Part shown: piece after piece, positions 18,167 through 26,037 of the stretch
Layout of the letters: each line of letters starts with the position of its first letter
Position numbering within the stretch: the first letter of the stretch is position 1
NCBI RefSeq assembly: GCF_001746415.1
Contig: NZ_MEHJ01000001.1
Location: 310,001-374,000, forward strand
DNA length: 64,000 nucleotides
Direction of reading: 5' to 3'
Source of the DNA: Streptomyces agglomeratus
Lineage (GTDB): Bacteria; Actinomycetota; Actinomycetes; Streptomycetales; Streptomycetaceae
Notes under the pieces: model-generated
What the model was told of the DNA's origin: nothing
Databases searched by the model: none
Seen by the model: only the letters and a program-made list of their open reading frames with translations
Program-made: the position numbers and the translations under genes

Positions 18167-19098
18167 AAGGCCTGTCTGATAATTGATCTTGTGGCAGGTA
18201 GAGGTGAGTTGAATGATGCGGCGTGGGAGCGGATAGAGCCCTTGTTGCCGCAGGTGGACGGGCGTGGTCGGCCGTGGCGTGATCACCGGCAGGTGGTCAA
18301 TGGTGTGCTGTGGCGGTTGCGGACCGGGGCTCCGTGGCGTGACCTGCCGGAGCGGTATGGGCCGTGGCAGACCGTCTACGAGCGATTCGCCCGCTGGGAG
18401 GCGGATGGCACGTGGGCAAGGCTGTTGGAGCATGCGCAGGTCCGTGACGACGCGGTGGGCCGGGTGGAGTGGACCGTCGCGGTCGATTCCACGGTCAACC
18501 GTGCCCACCAGCACGCCGCCGGCGCACGTAAAAAGGGGCCGCAGACGGGGACGAACTGGAAGATCCGGGCCGCTCGCAGACGCGCCAGGCCCTCGGCCGG
18601 TCCCGAGGCGGGCTGACCACCAAGGTCCACCTCGCCGTCGACGGCCGGGGCCTGCCCCTGTCGATCGTGCTCACGCCCGGCAACGTCAACGACGCCACCG
18701 CATTCGGTCAGGTCCTGGACGGGATACGCGTTCCGCGAGCCGACACCGGCCGCCCGCGCACGACACCGACCCGAGTCCTGGGCGACAAGGCCTACTCCAG
18801 CCGGGCGATCCGGCACCTGCTGCGGCGTCGGGGCATCGCCGTCACGATCCCCGAGCGCCGCGACCAAGCGGCCAACCGCCGGCGCCGAGGGCGCTTCGGC
18901 GGCCGGCCGCCCGCCTTCGACAAGGAGATCTACCGCGACCGCAACGTCGTCGAACGATGCTTCGCACGCCTTAAGCAGTTCCGCGCAATCGCGACCAGGT
19001 TCGACAAGCTCGCCGACCGCTACCGCGCCGGAGTCGTCCTGGCCTCGCTGATCCTCTGGCTCCGCGAACCCGTCCGTGATCATTTGTCAGACACGGCC
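18167..19098 (+). mobile_element. IS5-type element nested at the IS630 target TA
   Basis: A 932-base element with imperfect inverted ends: GGCCTGTCTGATAATTGATC on the left, GGCCGTGTCTGACAAATGATC as the complement of the right. It is flanked by TA at 18165-18166 and 19099-19100, the same TA used by the IS630-type element. It carries transposase in two overlapping frames. Confidence 0.85.
18191..18616 (+). CDS. IS5-family transposase, first frame (OrfA)
   Basis: A 141-residue product with the N-terminal domain LNDAAWERIEPLLPQVDGRG, then WRDLPERYGPWQTVYERF and the first catalytic aspartate in WTVAVDSTVNRAHQHAAG. After GARKK it ends in an unrelated basic tail. A run AAAAAGGGG at 18530-18538 sits where the second frame must be entered by a -1 shift, as known for members of this family. 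GTG at 18191. Confidence 0.85.
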   Translation: MAGRGELNDAAWERIEPLLPQVDGRGRPWRDHRQVVNGVLWRLRTGAPWRDLPERYGPWQTVYERFARWEADGTWARLLEHAQVRDDAVGRVEWTVAVDSTVNRAHQHAAGARKKGPQTGTNWKIRAARRRARPSAGPEAG

Positions 19099-19101
19099 TA
19101 G
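18532..19101 (+). CDS. IS5-family transposase, second frame (OrfB)
   Basis: The catalytic half, entered by -1 slippage. It reads KGADGDELEDPGRS, ALGRSRGGLTTKVHLAVDGR, GDKAYSSRAIRHLLRRRGI and RNVVERCFARLKQFRAIATR, giving the second D and the E. The frame opens right after the slippery run, and no independent start is evident before 18667. Its TAG stop uses the TA of the target duplication plus the next G. Fusion of OrfA and OrfB gives a normal transposase of about 300 residues. Confidence 0.85.
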   Translation, partial: KGAADGDELEDPGRSQTRQALGRSRGGLTTKVHLAVDGRGLPLSIVLTPGNVNDATAFGQVLDGIRVPRADTGRPRTTPTRVLGDKAYSSRAIRHLLRRRGIAVTIPERRDQAANRRRRGRFGGRPPAFDKEIYRDRNVVERCFARLKQFRAIATRFDKLADRYRAGVVLASLILWLREPVRDHLSDTA

Positions 19102-19524
19102 TACGGGCATCTCGGCCGGGGTCTGAGTCAGGACATCCTCCAGCCACACCAGCGTCTCGTCATCCAAGAAGCCTTCGTCGCTGCCCGACACGGAAGAGTC
19201 GCATAGCGCGATGACGAGTTCGTCGGCGTGGTGAACCTGGTTGATCGGTGTCGCCGATTCCGGCTGCCCCAGCAGAAACTGTCGAAACGCGGGGCGCGCG
19301 TCGTGGTTGCCGGGGCAGATCACAACCGGGTGCCGGGAGGTCAGGAGGCGGCGGGCCTGCTCATATTCGGCGGGGAGGGCATGGTCGGCGATGTCTCCGG
19401 TGACCAGGACCACGTCCAGGTCATAGGGGAGGTCTTCGAGGTAGTCCATAACGGTCCGGGTGCGCTCGAAGCTGCGGTGCCCGCCGTCGATGTGGATGTC
19501 GCTGAGGTGAGCGATCACGATCAC
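19099..19524 (-). pseudogene. Metallophosphoesterase, N-terminal part (split by insertion)
   Basis: The 5' part of the gene continued at 16238-16603. It starts with GTG at 19524 and shows the metal motifs LSDIHIDGG (DxH), VTGDIADH (GDxxD) and CPGNHDARP (GNHD) of Icc/CpdA-type phosphodiesterases. It runs cleanly to MPVL at the insertion point. In strains without the insertions it should encode a cytosolic binuclear-metal phosphodiesterase. Nothing recognisable lies between 19525 and 19831. Confidence 0.85.
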
Positions 19525-19831
19525 CGCTGTGGTCCCTTCGTCGCGGCGTACAGGTTGTGTGCCGGCACGGCCGAGTAGTCCTGACCGGCGCGCCCCGCGG
19601 GCTCGGCGTCGACGAGCCAGTCCCGGCCCTCGGCGGTCGGACCGGTGCCGCGCCCGACGTCACTGACTACGTCAGCGACGGGGCCGGCGTCCTTGCGGGC
19701 CGGTGCGAACTCGAAGCGCGTGGGACAGTCGTGGGCGCCGATCACATGGCGTCGACGCGTGGCTTCCCCAGTCCAACGGCGTCGCGCCCGGGACTTCGTG
19801 CAGAGCCTCCCGGACTTTCCCCATGCCCCGC

Positions 19832-20082
19832 TCAGCGCGAGGGATCCGCTGAACACGTCGGCTCCCAGTCCCCCGACGGAACGTCGGTGAGCCCGACCAC
19901 GCAGGCAAGGACAAGCATCGCTTGACCAGCTCTTGGGGGCCACCCACCCACACTTGCAGCGTCGCTCCCCATCGCGGCGAGCGATTCACGGTGATGACCT
20001 GCCGGCCATTGGCCAGTAACCGGTGGGCGATCGGCGTACCCATCGCGCCGAACCCGATGACATCGATCCGTTTCACGTTCAT
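19832..20082 (-). pseudogene. N-terminal fragment of a beta-hydroxyacid/6PGDH-type dehydrogenase
   Basis: Starts at ATG 20082 after GGGAGA and reads KRIDVIGFGAMGTPIAHRLL then ANGRQVITVNRS, the classic N-terminal dinucleotide-binding fold of 3-hydroxyisobutyrate-dehydrogenase-like enzymes. A shift near 19985 moves the rest (AAMGSDAASVGG, VLACVVGLTDVPS) to another frame. The catalytic domain is missing. It is divergent from the MocR gene, as is usual for a MocR target, so the regulator may have lost its target here. Confidence 0.65.
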
Positions 20083-20147
20083 TCTCCCCTCGTCCAGTTC
20101 GACCTCGAACGTAGAGGGCCACCGGGCCAGGCATAAGATCCAGTTCC

Positions 20148-21617
20148 ATGCCGAATCATTGGGCCAGTTCCCGGCTCGACCTGCACGTGGACCTCGATGC
20201 CGCGGGCGGGCGGCGTTCCGGCCTGGAGTGCGCACTCCGGTCGGCGATTCGCCAGGGACGCCTGTCCGCCGGGACGCTCCTGCCGTCCACCCGCGGACTT
20301 GCCAAGGAACTCGGATTCTCCCGGGGCACTGTGAGTGCTGCCTACGGCCAACTGGTCGAGGAGGGCTACCTGACCACACGGCCCGGCTCGGGCACCACCG
20401 TGGCCGAGGCACCGCAACGCCCCTCGGCTCCCGCCCGCCCCGCACCTACGTCGCCGACGATTCCCCGCCACGACCTTCGCCCCGGGCTCCCTGACGTCAG
20501 CGCCTTCCCTGTCCGAGCCTGGCTCGCCTCCACCCGCCGGGTACTCACCCACGCCCGCCCCGAGGTCTTCGGCGCCGGAGACCCGCAGGGGCGGATCGAG
20601 TTGCGCAGCGCGCTCGCCGACTACCTGGGCCGTACTCGCGGCGTGCTCACAACCCCGGACCGGATTGTGATCACCTCCGGCTACCACCAGGGCCTGGGTC
20701 TGCTCAGCGGCGTACTGACGGCGGGCGGGATCAGCACTGCGGCCGTGGAGGATCCAGGACACAACCTCCTCCGCGAAGTCGTCCGGCGCGCCGGGCTCAC
20801 CACCCTCGCCCTGTCCGTCGACGCCCACGGCGCCCACGTCGATGCGCTGACACAGGGCACGGGGGCTGTGTTCCTCACCCCCTCGCACCAGTACCCGACC
20901 GGCGTTCCGCTGCATCCCAGTCGCCGCCAGACACTGCGCGCTTGGGCGCGCTCCACCGGCGGCCTGATCATCGAGGATGACTACGACGGCGAGTACCGAT
21001 ACGACCGCCAACCCGTCGGCGCCCTCCAAGGCATCGCCCCCGACCAGGTCGTCTATTGCGGCACCGCGTCCAAGACCCTCGGCCCCGCCCTCCGCCTGGC
21101 CTGGATGGTCCTGCCGCCCCACCTGGTGTCACCGATGGTGCGGGCCAAACGAGAAGCCGACCTGTACACCGAGACTTTGGGGCAACTCGTCCTCGCCGAC
21201 CTGATCGCCACTCACGCCTACGACCGCCACACCCGCGCCGCCCGCCTGCGCTACCGCCGCCGCCGTGAACTCCTCGTTAACCGAGCAGCTGCCATCCCCG
21301 GCCTTACCGCCCACGGCGTCCCCGCCGGCCTGCACACCCTCCTCACCCTCCCTTCCGACGGCCCCACCGAACACCAACTCCTGACCAGATGTGCCCACCA
21401 CGGCGTCGCCCTGCGCGGTCTCACCGAACTCCACCATGACCCCGCCCACTGTCCCCATGGCCTGCTGATCGGCTTCGCAGCCCCATCCGAACACGCCTAC
21501 CCAGGCGCCCTCGACGCCCTGTTCACAGCCCTGGCTTCGGATGGACGAGGCGATGCTGCTACCGGCCCAAGCACCGCCGTCGGCTCGACTCGCTCAGCGG
21601 GACTGACACGAAAATGA
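20148..21617 (+). CDS. MocR/PdxR-family regulator (GntR HTH plus aminotransferase fold)
   Basis: A 489-residue chimeric regulator. A GntR-type winged HTH (about 24-85, with STRGLAKELGFSRGTVSAAY) is linked to a fold-type-I aminotransferase domain. The PLP site shows IIEDDYDGEYRYD and K309 in GTASKTLGPALRL. Such proteins sense PLP or an aldimine and usually control a divergent gene. The divergent neighbour here is a truncated dehydrogenase, with a 65-base gap. ATG at 20148; a weak ribosome site. Confidence 0.9.
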   Translation: MPNHWASSRLDLHVDLDAAGGRRSGLECALRSAIRQGRLSAGTLLPSTRGLAKELGFSRGTVSAAYGQLVEEGYLTTRPGSGTTVAEAPQRPSAPARPAPTSPTIPRHDLRPGLPDVSAFPVRAWLASTRRVLTHARPEVFGAGDPQGRIELRSALADYLGRTRGVLTTPDRIVITSGYHQGLGLLSGVLTAGGISTAAVEDPGHNLLREVVRRAGLTTLALSVDAHGAHVDALTQGTGAVFLTPSHQYPTGVPLHPSRRQTLRAWARSTGGLIIEDDYDGEYRYDRQPVGALQGIAPDQVVYCGTASKTLGPALRLAWMVLPPHLVSPMVRAKREADLYTETLGQLVLADLIATHAYDRHTRAARLRYRRRRELLVNRAAAIPGLTAHGVPAGLHTLLTLPSDGPTEHQLLTRCAHHGVALRGLTELHHDPAHCPHGLLIGFAAPSEHAYPGALDALFTALASDGRGDAATGPSTAVGSTRSAGLTRK

Positions 21618-21634
21618 CCCCGTGGTTGAGCCGG

Positions 21635-21765
21635 TCACTCTGTGATCGGTTCGAAGCGGATGGTCAGTCCGAGACTGTTCGCCTCCTTGATCATGCGGCG
21701 CATGGCACGTCCGGGATCGCGGCGGGTGAAGTGGTCGGTTCCGAGTTCTCGGTAGGGGGCCTTGT
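21635..21765 (-). pseudogene. C-terminal scrap of a transposase
   Basis: Reads KAPYRELGTDHFTRRDPG followed by RMIKEANSLGLTIRFEPI and a stop. This resembles the very end of several actinobacterial IS transposases (pattern LGxDxFTRRDPxRA...LxxLGxTVxxxP). Nothing else of the gene is left. Confidence 0.45.
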
Positions 21766-21849
21766 CGTGCAGTGAGGCTGATCCTTTGGGAGTGGACACC
21801 CTGACAATGGATGTTGATGGTCCAGGGAGGGATGTCCAGGTGGGACGCA

Positions 21850-21981
21850 TGTCTCTGTATCCGGAGGAGTTTAGGAAGGACGCTGTCGCGCTCTACCGCG
21901 GCGCAGCCGGGAATCGGACGTACGCCGCCGTTGCCGCGGATCTCGGCATCACCGCGGAGTCGTTGCGGACGTGGGTCCACG
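21850..21981 (+). pseudogene. IS3-type OrfA N-terminal fragment
   Basis: SLYPEEFRKDAVALYRGAAG then TYAAVAADLGITAESLRTWV is the helix-turn-helix of IS3-family OrfA proteins. The frame then passes, without a stop, straight into Fic-domain sequence at about 21982. The transposition event therefore fused or truncated both. Confidence 0.6.
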
Positions 21982-22783
21982 CTCTGCACTGGATGCTGCA
22001 GGGGCACCACTCGCAGCGCACGGCCGGGCAGTGGCGCAAGACTTCGATCCGGATCACGGCGCCCGGGGATGAGCTGGCCACTGACTACGACGGCCCGGAT
22101 CCGGAACTCGTGCCGGGCCTGATGGCCGAGCTGGTGGACTGGCTCAACGACGGCGACACCGAAACGCATTTCCTGATCCGGGCGGCTATGGCGCACCTGA
22201 ACCTGGTGAAGATCCACCCGTGGTCCGACGGAAACGCCGCATGTCCCGCTCCTTGCAGACTCTGCTGGGCGCCCGCGGCGGCGTCCTGGCACCCGAGTTC
22301 TCCTCGATCGAGGAGTGGCTTGGAATGCCCGGCAACACCTGGGAGTACTACGAGGTACTGCGGGAAGTAGGCGGCCCGGTGTACTCCCCCGAGCGCGACA
22401 CCCTGCCTTGGATCAAGTTCAACCTGCGTGCCTACCACGAGCAGACGCAGCGGGTGCAGTACCGGGTCGATCGCTCGAACCAGGTGTGGCTCGAACTGAT
22501 GCAGCATGCCGAGGCGCACGGAATTAGCGAGCGGCAGGTCACCGCTCTGCACGAGGTGGCCATGGTGAACCGGGTACGACGCTCGCGTTACGAGCGGCAG
22601 GAAGCGATCAACACCCAGCAGGCGACCCGGAACCTGCAAGCTTTGACGAAGGCCGGCGTGCTGACCGCGGTCGGGCACACCAAGGGCCGCCACTACGTCG
22701 CGGGCCCGCAGTTCCCCCAGCCCGTCCTCGCGACCGCCCGCCGCCCACATCGCATCACAACCCCTACGCCGCTGCCTAGCTAG
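21982..22783 (+). pseudogene. Fic/DOC-family protein, truncated and frameshifted
   Basis: About 265 codons of a Fic protein. ALHWMLQGHHSQRTAGQW, PDPELVPGLMAELVDWLN and the start of the catalytic motif, HPWSDGN, are in one frame. One G is missing inside the motif, and the rest (RMSRSLQTLLGARGG, then IEEWLGMPGNTWEYYE) is in another frame. A C-terminal winged-helix region follows (VTALHEVAMVNRVRRSRYE). The motif would be HPWSDGNGR if repaired. Fic proteins transfer AMP to target proteins; this copy should be dead. Its 5' end is replaced by an IS3 fragment. Confidence 0.75.
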
Positions 22784-22849
22784 TCGTCGGGTGCGCTGCC
22801 GATCCAGGCGGCGCCGGTCGATCAGCGTGCGGCCACGAGTACTGGCATA

Positions 22850-22990
22850 GGCAAGGAAGACGTCGCTCTGGCCGGTGTCACCTGGATCTCCTCCTCCGGC
22901 GTCATCGCCAAGGTCATGGGAGACCTCGGACGCCTCGGAAACCGCGAGACTCCGGTGATCCTCGGCGTCCTGATGTGGATACCGGGTTGA
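22850..22990 (+). pseudogene. CPA2-type cation:proton antiporter scrap
   Basis: Forty-six residues reading VALAGVTWISSSGVIAKVMG, LGRLGNRETPVILGVL and a stop. They match a conserved internal segment of KefB-type antiporters (SSSG...L...LGNRETP). Both ends of the gene are missing. Confidence 0.5.
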
Positions 22991-23155
22991 CGCCGGTGCT
23001 CAGCGTCCGCCGCTCAACAAGCATCTTCCGATTCCTCCTGCGCTCGCCCGCTCCACGGGATGGCGGTCATGCGCAATATCAACTACCAGAATCTGCACAA
23101 CTTGCAGGTCCGAAGCGGCACGTCTGCGCGGTTTCGCTGGCGGACGAGACGGGGG

Positions 23156-24454
23156 TCAGTCGTCGCGGTCGGTGGCTGATGCCGGGGCGTCCGCGTCCAC
23201 GGGGGTGGGGGCGGTAGGGCGGTCGGAGCGGCAACGTTGCTGCTCGGCCGAGGTCATGGGGCCGGTGCGCTGGTAGATGCGGTCGGGTACCAGGGGTGAT
23301 GGTCCGTCGGCGACGACGTACAGGCGGATCTGCTTGTCAGGGTCGTCGGTGTCGCTGGTGAACCAGCCGTCGGTGCGCTGGCGGCCCGGCTGGGCTTCGA
23401 TCCAGCTGGCTTCGCCGGCTTCGATGATTTCGTGGATCTTGCGGTCCGCGGTGGTGGTCCAGCGCCACGGCTCGGATGAGCTTTTGGTGACGCCGGTCTC
23501 GAACTGCTGATTGAGGTTGTCTTTGAGGTTGGGTAGGCGGTCGATGCCCGCTTGCTGGCTCAGGTTGTCCTGGGAGCGGCCGGTGAATCGCACGGGGCGG
23601 TCGTGTTCGACGGTGTTGCGGGTGCAGTTGAGGTAGGTTTCGCCGATGATGCGCGCCTTGTCGTAGTAGGTGTAGGAGTAGGTGCTGTCGACGGTGTAGG
23701 TGCAGTTGTTGCGGGCGCTGGCGCAGTGGTCTGCCGCCGTGCGGGTGTCGATGCGGTTGTTGCCCTCGAAGGCTTCGGGGGCGGGCAGCCGGTTCTTGGG
23801 GACCGTCTTGTCGACCAGGGGCGGTACGTGGGTGGCGCGGACCTTGGCGATGAGGGGGCCGCATTCCCAGCGTCCGGTGGTCTGCGTGGAGGCGAAGGTG
23901 ATCAGCGGTTCGTTCTCGCCGGCGGTGAAGGTGTAGGTGCGGCCGCGGTGCCAGTCGGTGCTGCCCGGATCGGTGGTGATTTTTTGCTGGGGGCCGCCGG
24001 AGCCCTGGAGGGTGTAGGGCTGCCCGTTGGCGAGCTGGGCGCCGGTGCAGGCGCCGGTGTTGTCGTCGAAGGTGATGGTGACCTTGGCACCGGTCCGTAC
24101 ACCGCGCAGGCGCTGGCTTACGCTCTGGTCGGTGGCCCGCTTGTTGCGCAGCAGCAGGGCGGGCAGGTTGTCGGGGTGGGCGGCGTCTGCGGGCAGGAGC
24201 CGGTAGGGGTACTGCACGGTCCACCCTCTGAGCTTGTCCCCACTGCCGCTGGCGGTGAAGGACGGCTCGGTGAAGTCCCCGTTGATCACGGGAACACTGC
24301 GGGCGGGCTCGGCTGCGGTGGCCGTCGGCGCGGTGGTGGCCGCCGCGGCCAGTACGGTGCCGGCCACGGCGGCGAAGACTGTCGCGGTGAAGGCCGGGCG
24401 GCGCCCTACGGACGCGCGCGCTGTGCGGTGCTGGAGTGATCGGGGTCGGGTCAC
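23156..24454 (-). CDS. Exported protein of unrecognised family (last gene of RCC1 operon)
   Basis: A 432-residue secreted protein with a long signal peptide (cut near ATAAEPA). An N-terminal galactose-binding-like part (VINGDFTEPSF, DKLRGWTVQYPY, then ITTDPGSTDWHRGRTYTF) resembles the beta-sandwich domains of extracellular proteins. The C-terminal half is related to the gene just upstream. Both share paired cysteines, then an NCT-N motif (TYLNCTRNTVEHDRPV), GRSQDNL, a WTTT segment and VADGPS. Its GTG start overlaps the upstream stop (GTGA), so it is translationally coupled. I do not know the family; the shared domain suggests a paired or mixed assembly outside the cell. Confidence 0.75.
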   Translation of the reverse strand: MTRPRSLQHRTARASVGRRPAFTATVFAAVAGTVLAAAATTAPTATAAEPARSVPVINGDFTEPSFTASGSGDKLRGWTVQYPYRLLPADAAHPDNLPALLLRNKRATDQSVSQRLRGVRTGAKVTITFDDNTGACTGAQLANGQPYTLQGSGGPQQKITTDPGSTDWHRGRTYTFTAGENEPLITFASTQTTGRWECGPLIAKVRATHVPPLVDKTVPKNRLPAPEAFEGNNRIDTRTAADHCASARNNCTYTVDSTYSYTYYDKARIIGETYLNCTRNTVEHDRPVRFTGRSQDNLSQQAGIDRLPNLKDNLNQQFETGVTKSSSEPWRWTTTADRKIHEIIEAGEASWIEAQPGRQRTDGWFTSDTDDPDKQIRLYVVADGPSPLVPDRIYQRTGPMTSAEQQRCRSDRPTAPTPVDADAPASATDRDD

Positions 24455-25500
24455 TGGGGCTGCCGTGCCTTTCCTGCGAGATCGGCCGGAAGCGGGGTCA
24501 GGCCGTCCGGGAGTTGTGGCGTGGACGGGCCGCCGCCGGTGCCCGGGGCGGAGCCTTGTGCCTTGGGTACCGGCAGGGAGCGGTCGGTGGCCTTGGGGGA
24601 CAGTGAGCGGTTGTTGTCGGCCGCGGTGCTGCCCGCGGGGCGCAGCCGGTCGCAGGTGTCGCCGGGTGCGGTGTTGGTGCGGGCGATGAACGAGCTGCTG
24701 TTGACGGTGGAAGGGCCGTCCACGATCACGTTGGTCACGCTCTGGCCGGTGTTGGTCCTCAGCGTGCCGGAGATCCGCTCCATGGCCGCGCTGGCCCCGA
24801 AGACCAGTACGTCCCCGCGCTTGACGGTCATCTGGTACTTGGTGGACTCGGTGTGCGTGGTAGTCCAGGTCTTGGCGTAGTGGGCCTTGAACGCGGCGGA
24901 GAAGGAGGCCTGCAGGCCGACCTGGGCGCCGACCTTGCCGCCGGCGTTGACGCCGCCCTTGGCGCCGACCTCGGCGTTCGGCCCGTCCTTGAGGTTGGGT
25001 GTCTTGGCGGTGGCGTGGCCTTCGCCGTTCACCCCGGCCGAGACCTCGCCGGAGGCGTTGATGTGGCCCTGTACGGCGGCGGAGCCGGTGATCTCACCGC
25101 CGAGGTTGTCCTGGCTGCCGGTTTGCAGCTGGACCGTGCGGTCCACGGTGATGTCGTTCTTGGTGCAGTTGATGACCGCGTTGCCCAGGGACTTCACGGT
25201 GCTGAAGAACTGCTGCGGCTGGGCCGCGGCGGCCATCTTGAAGTTGCAGCCGCCGGGTGTGCCGGCGCAGTACCGCACGACCGGCTCGACCGAAGCCATC
25301 GGCTTGTTGTTCTTGTCGAATGCCTGTGCCTGGGGGATGGCCGGGCGTGTTGTCGCCTGGTCGGCGGCGAGGGGCCCGGCCGCTACGGCTGCGGATTCCG
25401 GCACAAGCGCGGCCACCACCAGTGCGGTGAGAGACAGCGGACCGGTGAGTCGGGGGCGCCGGCCGCGGGAGGGGCGAGAGGTGCGGGGGGTGTTGTTCAC
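24451..25500 (-). CDS. Exported protein, paralogue of the following gene
   Basis: A 349-residue protein with a signal peptide (cut about ESAAVAAG). The mature part has a Cys pair (RYCAGTPGGCNFKM), then VINCTKNDITVDRTVQLQTG and SQDNLGG. A Gly/Ala-rich region with regular repeats follows (about 140-200: HINASGEVSAGVNGEG, GAKGGVNAGGKVGAQVG), then TWTTTHTEST and VIVDGPS. The same motif order occurs in the next gene. A Pro/Ser-rich C-terminus ends it. GTG start and stop overlap the flanking genes on both sides (GTGA), which marks tight operon coupling. The glycine-rich repeat could be a beta-structured or pore-like segment; that is a guess. Confidence 0.75.
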   Translation of the reverse strand: MNNTPRTSRPSRGRRPRLTGPLSLTALVVAALVPESAAVAAGPLAADQATTRPAIPQAQAFDKNNKPMASVEPVVRYCAGTPGGCNFKMAAAAQPQQFFSTVKSLGNAVINCTKNDITVDRTVQLQTGSQDNLGGEITGSAAVQGHINASGEVSAGVNGEGHATAKTPNLKDGPNAEVGAKGGVNAGGKVGAQVGLQASFSAAFKAHYAKTWTTTHTESTKYQMTVKRGDVLVFGASAAMERISGTLRTNTGQSVTNVIVDGPSTVNSSSFIARTNTAPGDTCDRLRPAGSTAADNNRSLSPKATDRSLPVPKAQGSAPGTGGGPSTPQLPDGLTPLPADLAGKARQPQ

Positions 25501-26009
25501 TGGGCCATCAGCTCGCAGATGTCGGTGAGGGACGGGTCATTGGCGGCGGAGGGCGGCAGCGTGGCGGCGAAACCGTCGCAGGCGCGGCCCACCGCAACAC
25601 CGGCGTTGTTCTGCGGCTCGGGCTTGAAGTCCTGCACCTTCTGCTTGGCCTCATCCATACTTGTTTGCTGCTCTTTGCCGTCGCCCACGAGCTTGCTCAT
25701 GCAGTCCTTGGACTCCGGCGGGCAGGACTCCACCTGGCCCTTGGCCTTGGAGATGTCCTGCTTGGCGGCGGTGGAGTCCTTGGCGACCTGCTCGCGTCCG
25801 GAGTCGGCCTCCTTCTCCCCCTTCTCGCGCTTGGCCTCCTGCTCCCTTTCCTTCTGCTCCTCCTGACACTGCTTGTCGTCCTCGGCGCACTCAGCTGGCG
25901 GCGGCGGAGCGGCGATGGCCCCGGCTGACGGGGCGGTGTAGAGAGCGCCGGCGCACATGACGGCCGCCAGGGCCAGGGCACGTCGGGCCCATACGGTACG
26001 AACGGTCAC
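25497..26009 (-). CDS. Small exported charged coiled-coil protein
   Basis: A 170-residue protein with a signal peptide cut near SAGAIAA. The mature part has few cysteines (AECAEDDKQCQEE, SCPPESKDC) and a long Lys/Glu-rich stretch (about 45-110) that should form a coiled coil. A small folded end follows with CDGFAATLPP and DICELM. It starts 28 bases after the RCC1 gene and overlaps the next start by four bases. No family recognised. In this operon it may serve as a spacer or linker between the propellers and the two paralogous proteins. Confidence 0.7.
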   Translation of the reverse strand: MTVRTVWARRALALAAVMCAGALYTAPSAGAIAAPPPPAECAEDDKQCQEEQKEREQEAKREKGEKEADSGREQVAKDSTAAKQDISKAKGQVESCPPESKDCMSKLVGDGKEQQTSMDEAKQKVQDFKPEPQNNAGVAVGRACDGFAATLPPSAANDPSLTDICELMAQ

Positions 26010-26037
26010 GGTGGGTTCCTTTCGAGAAAGCCGAGGC

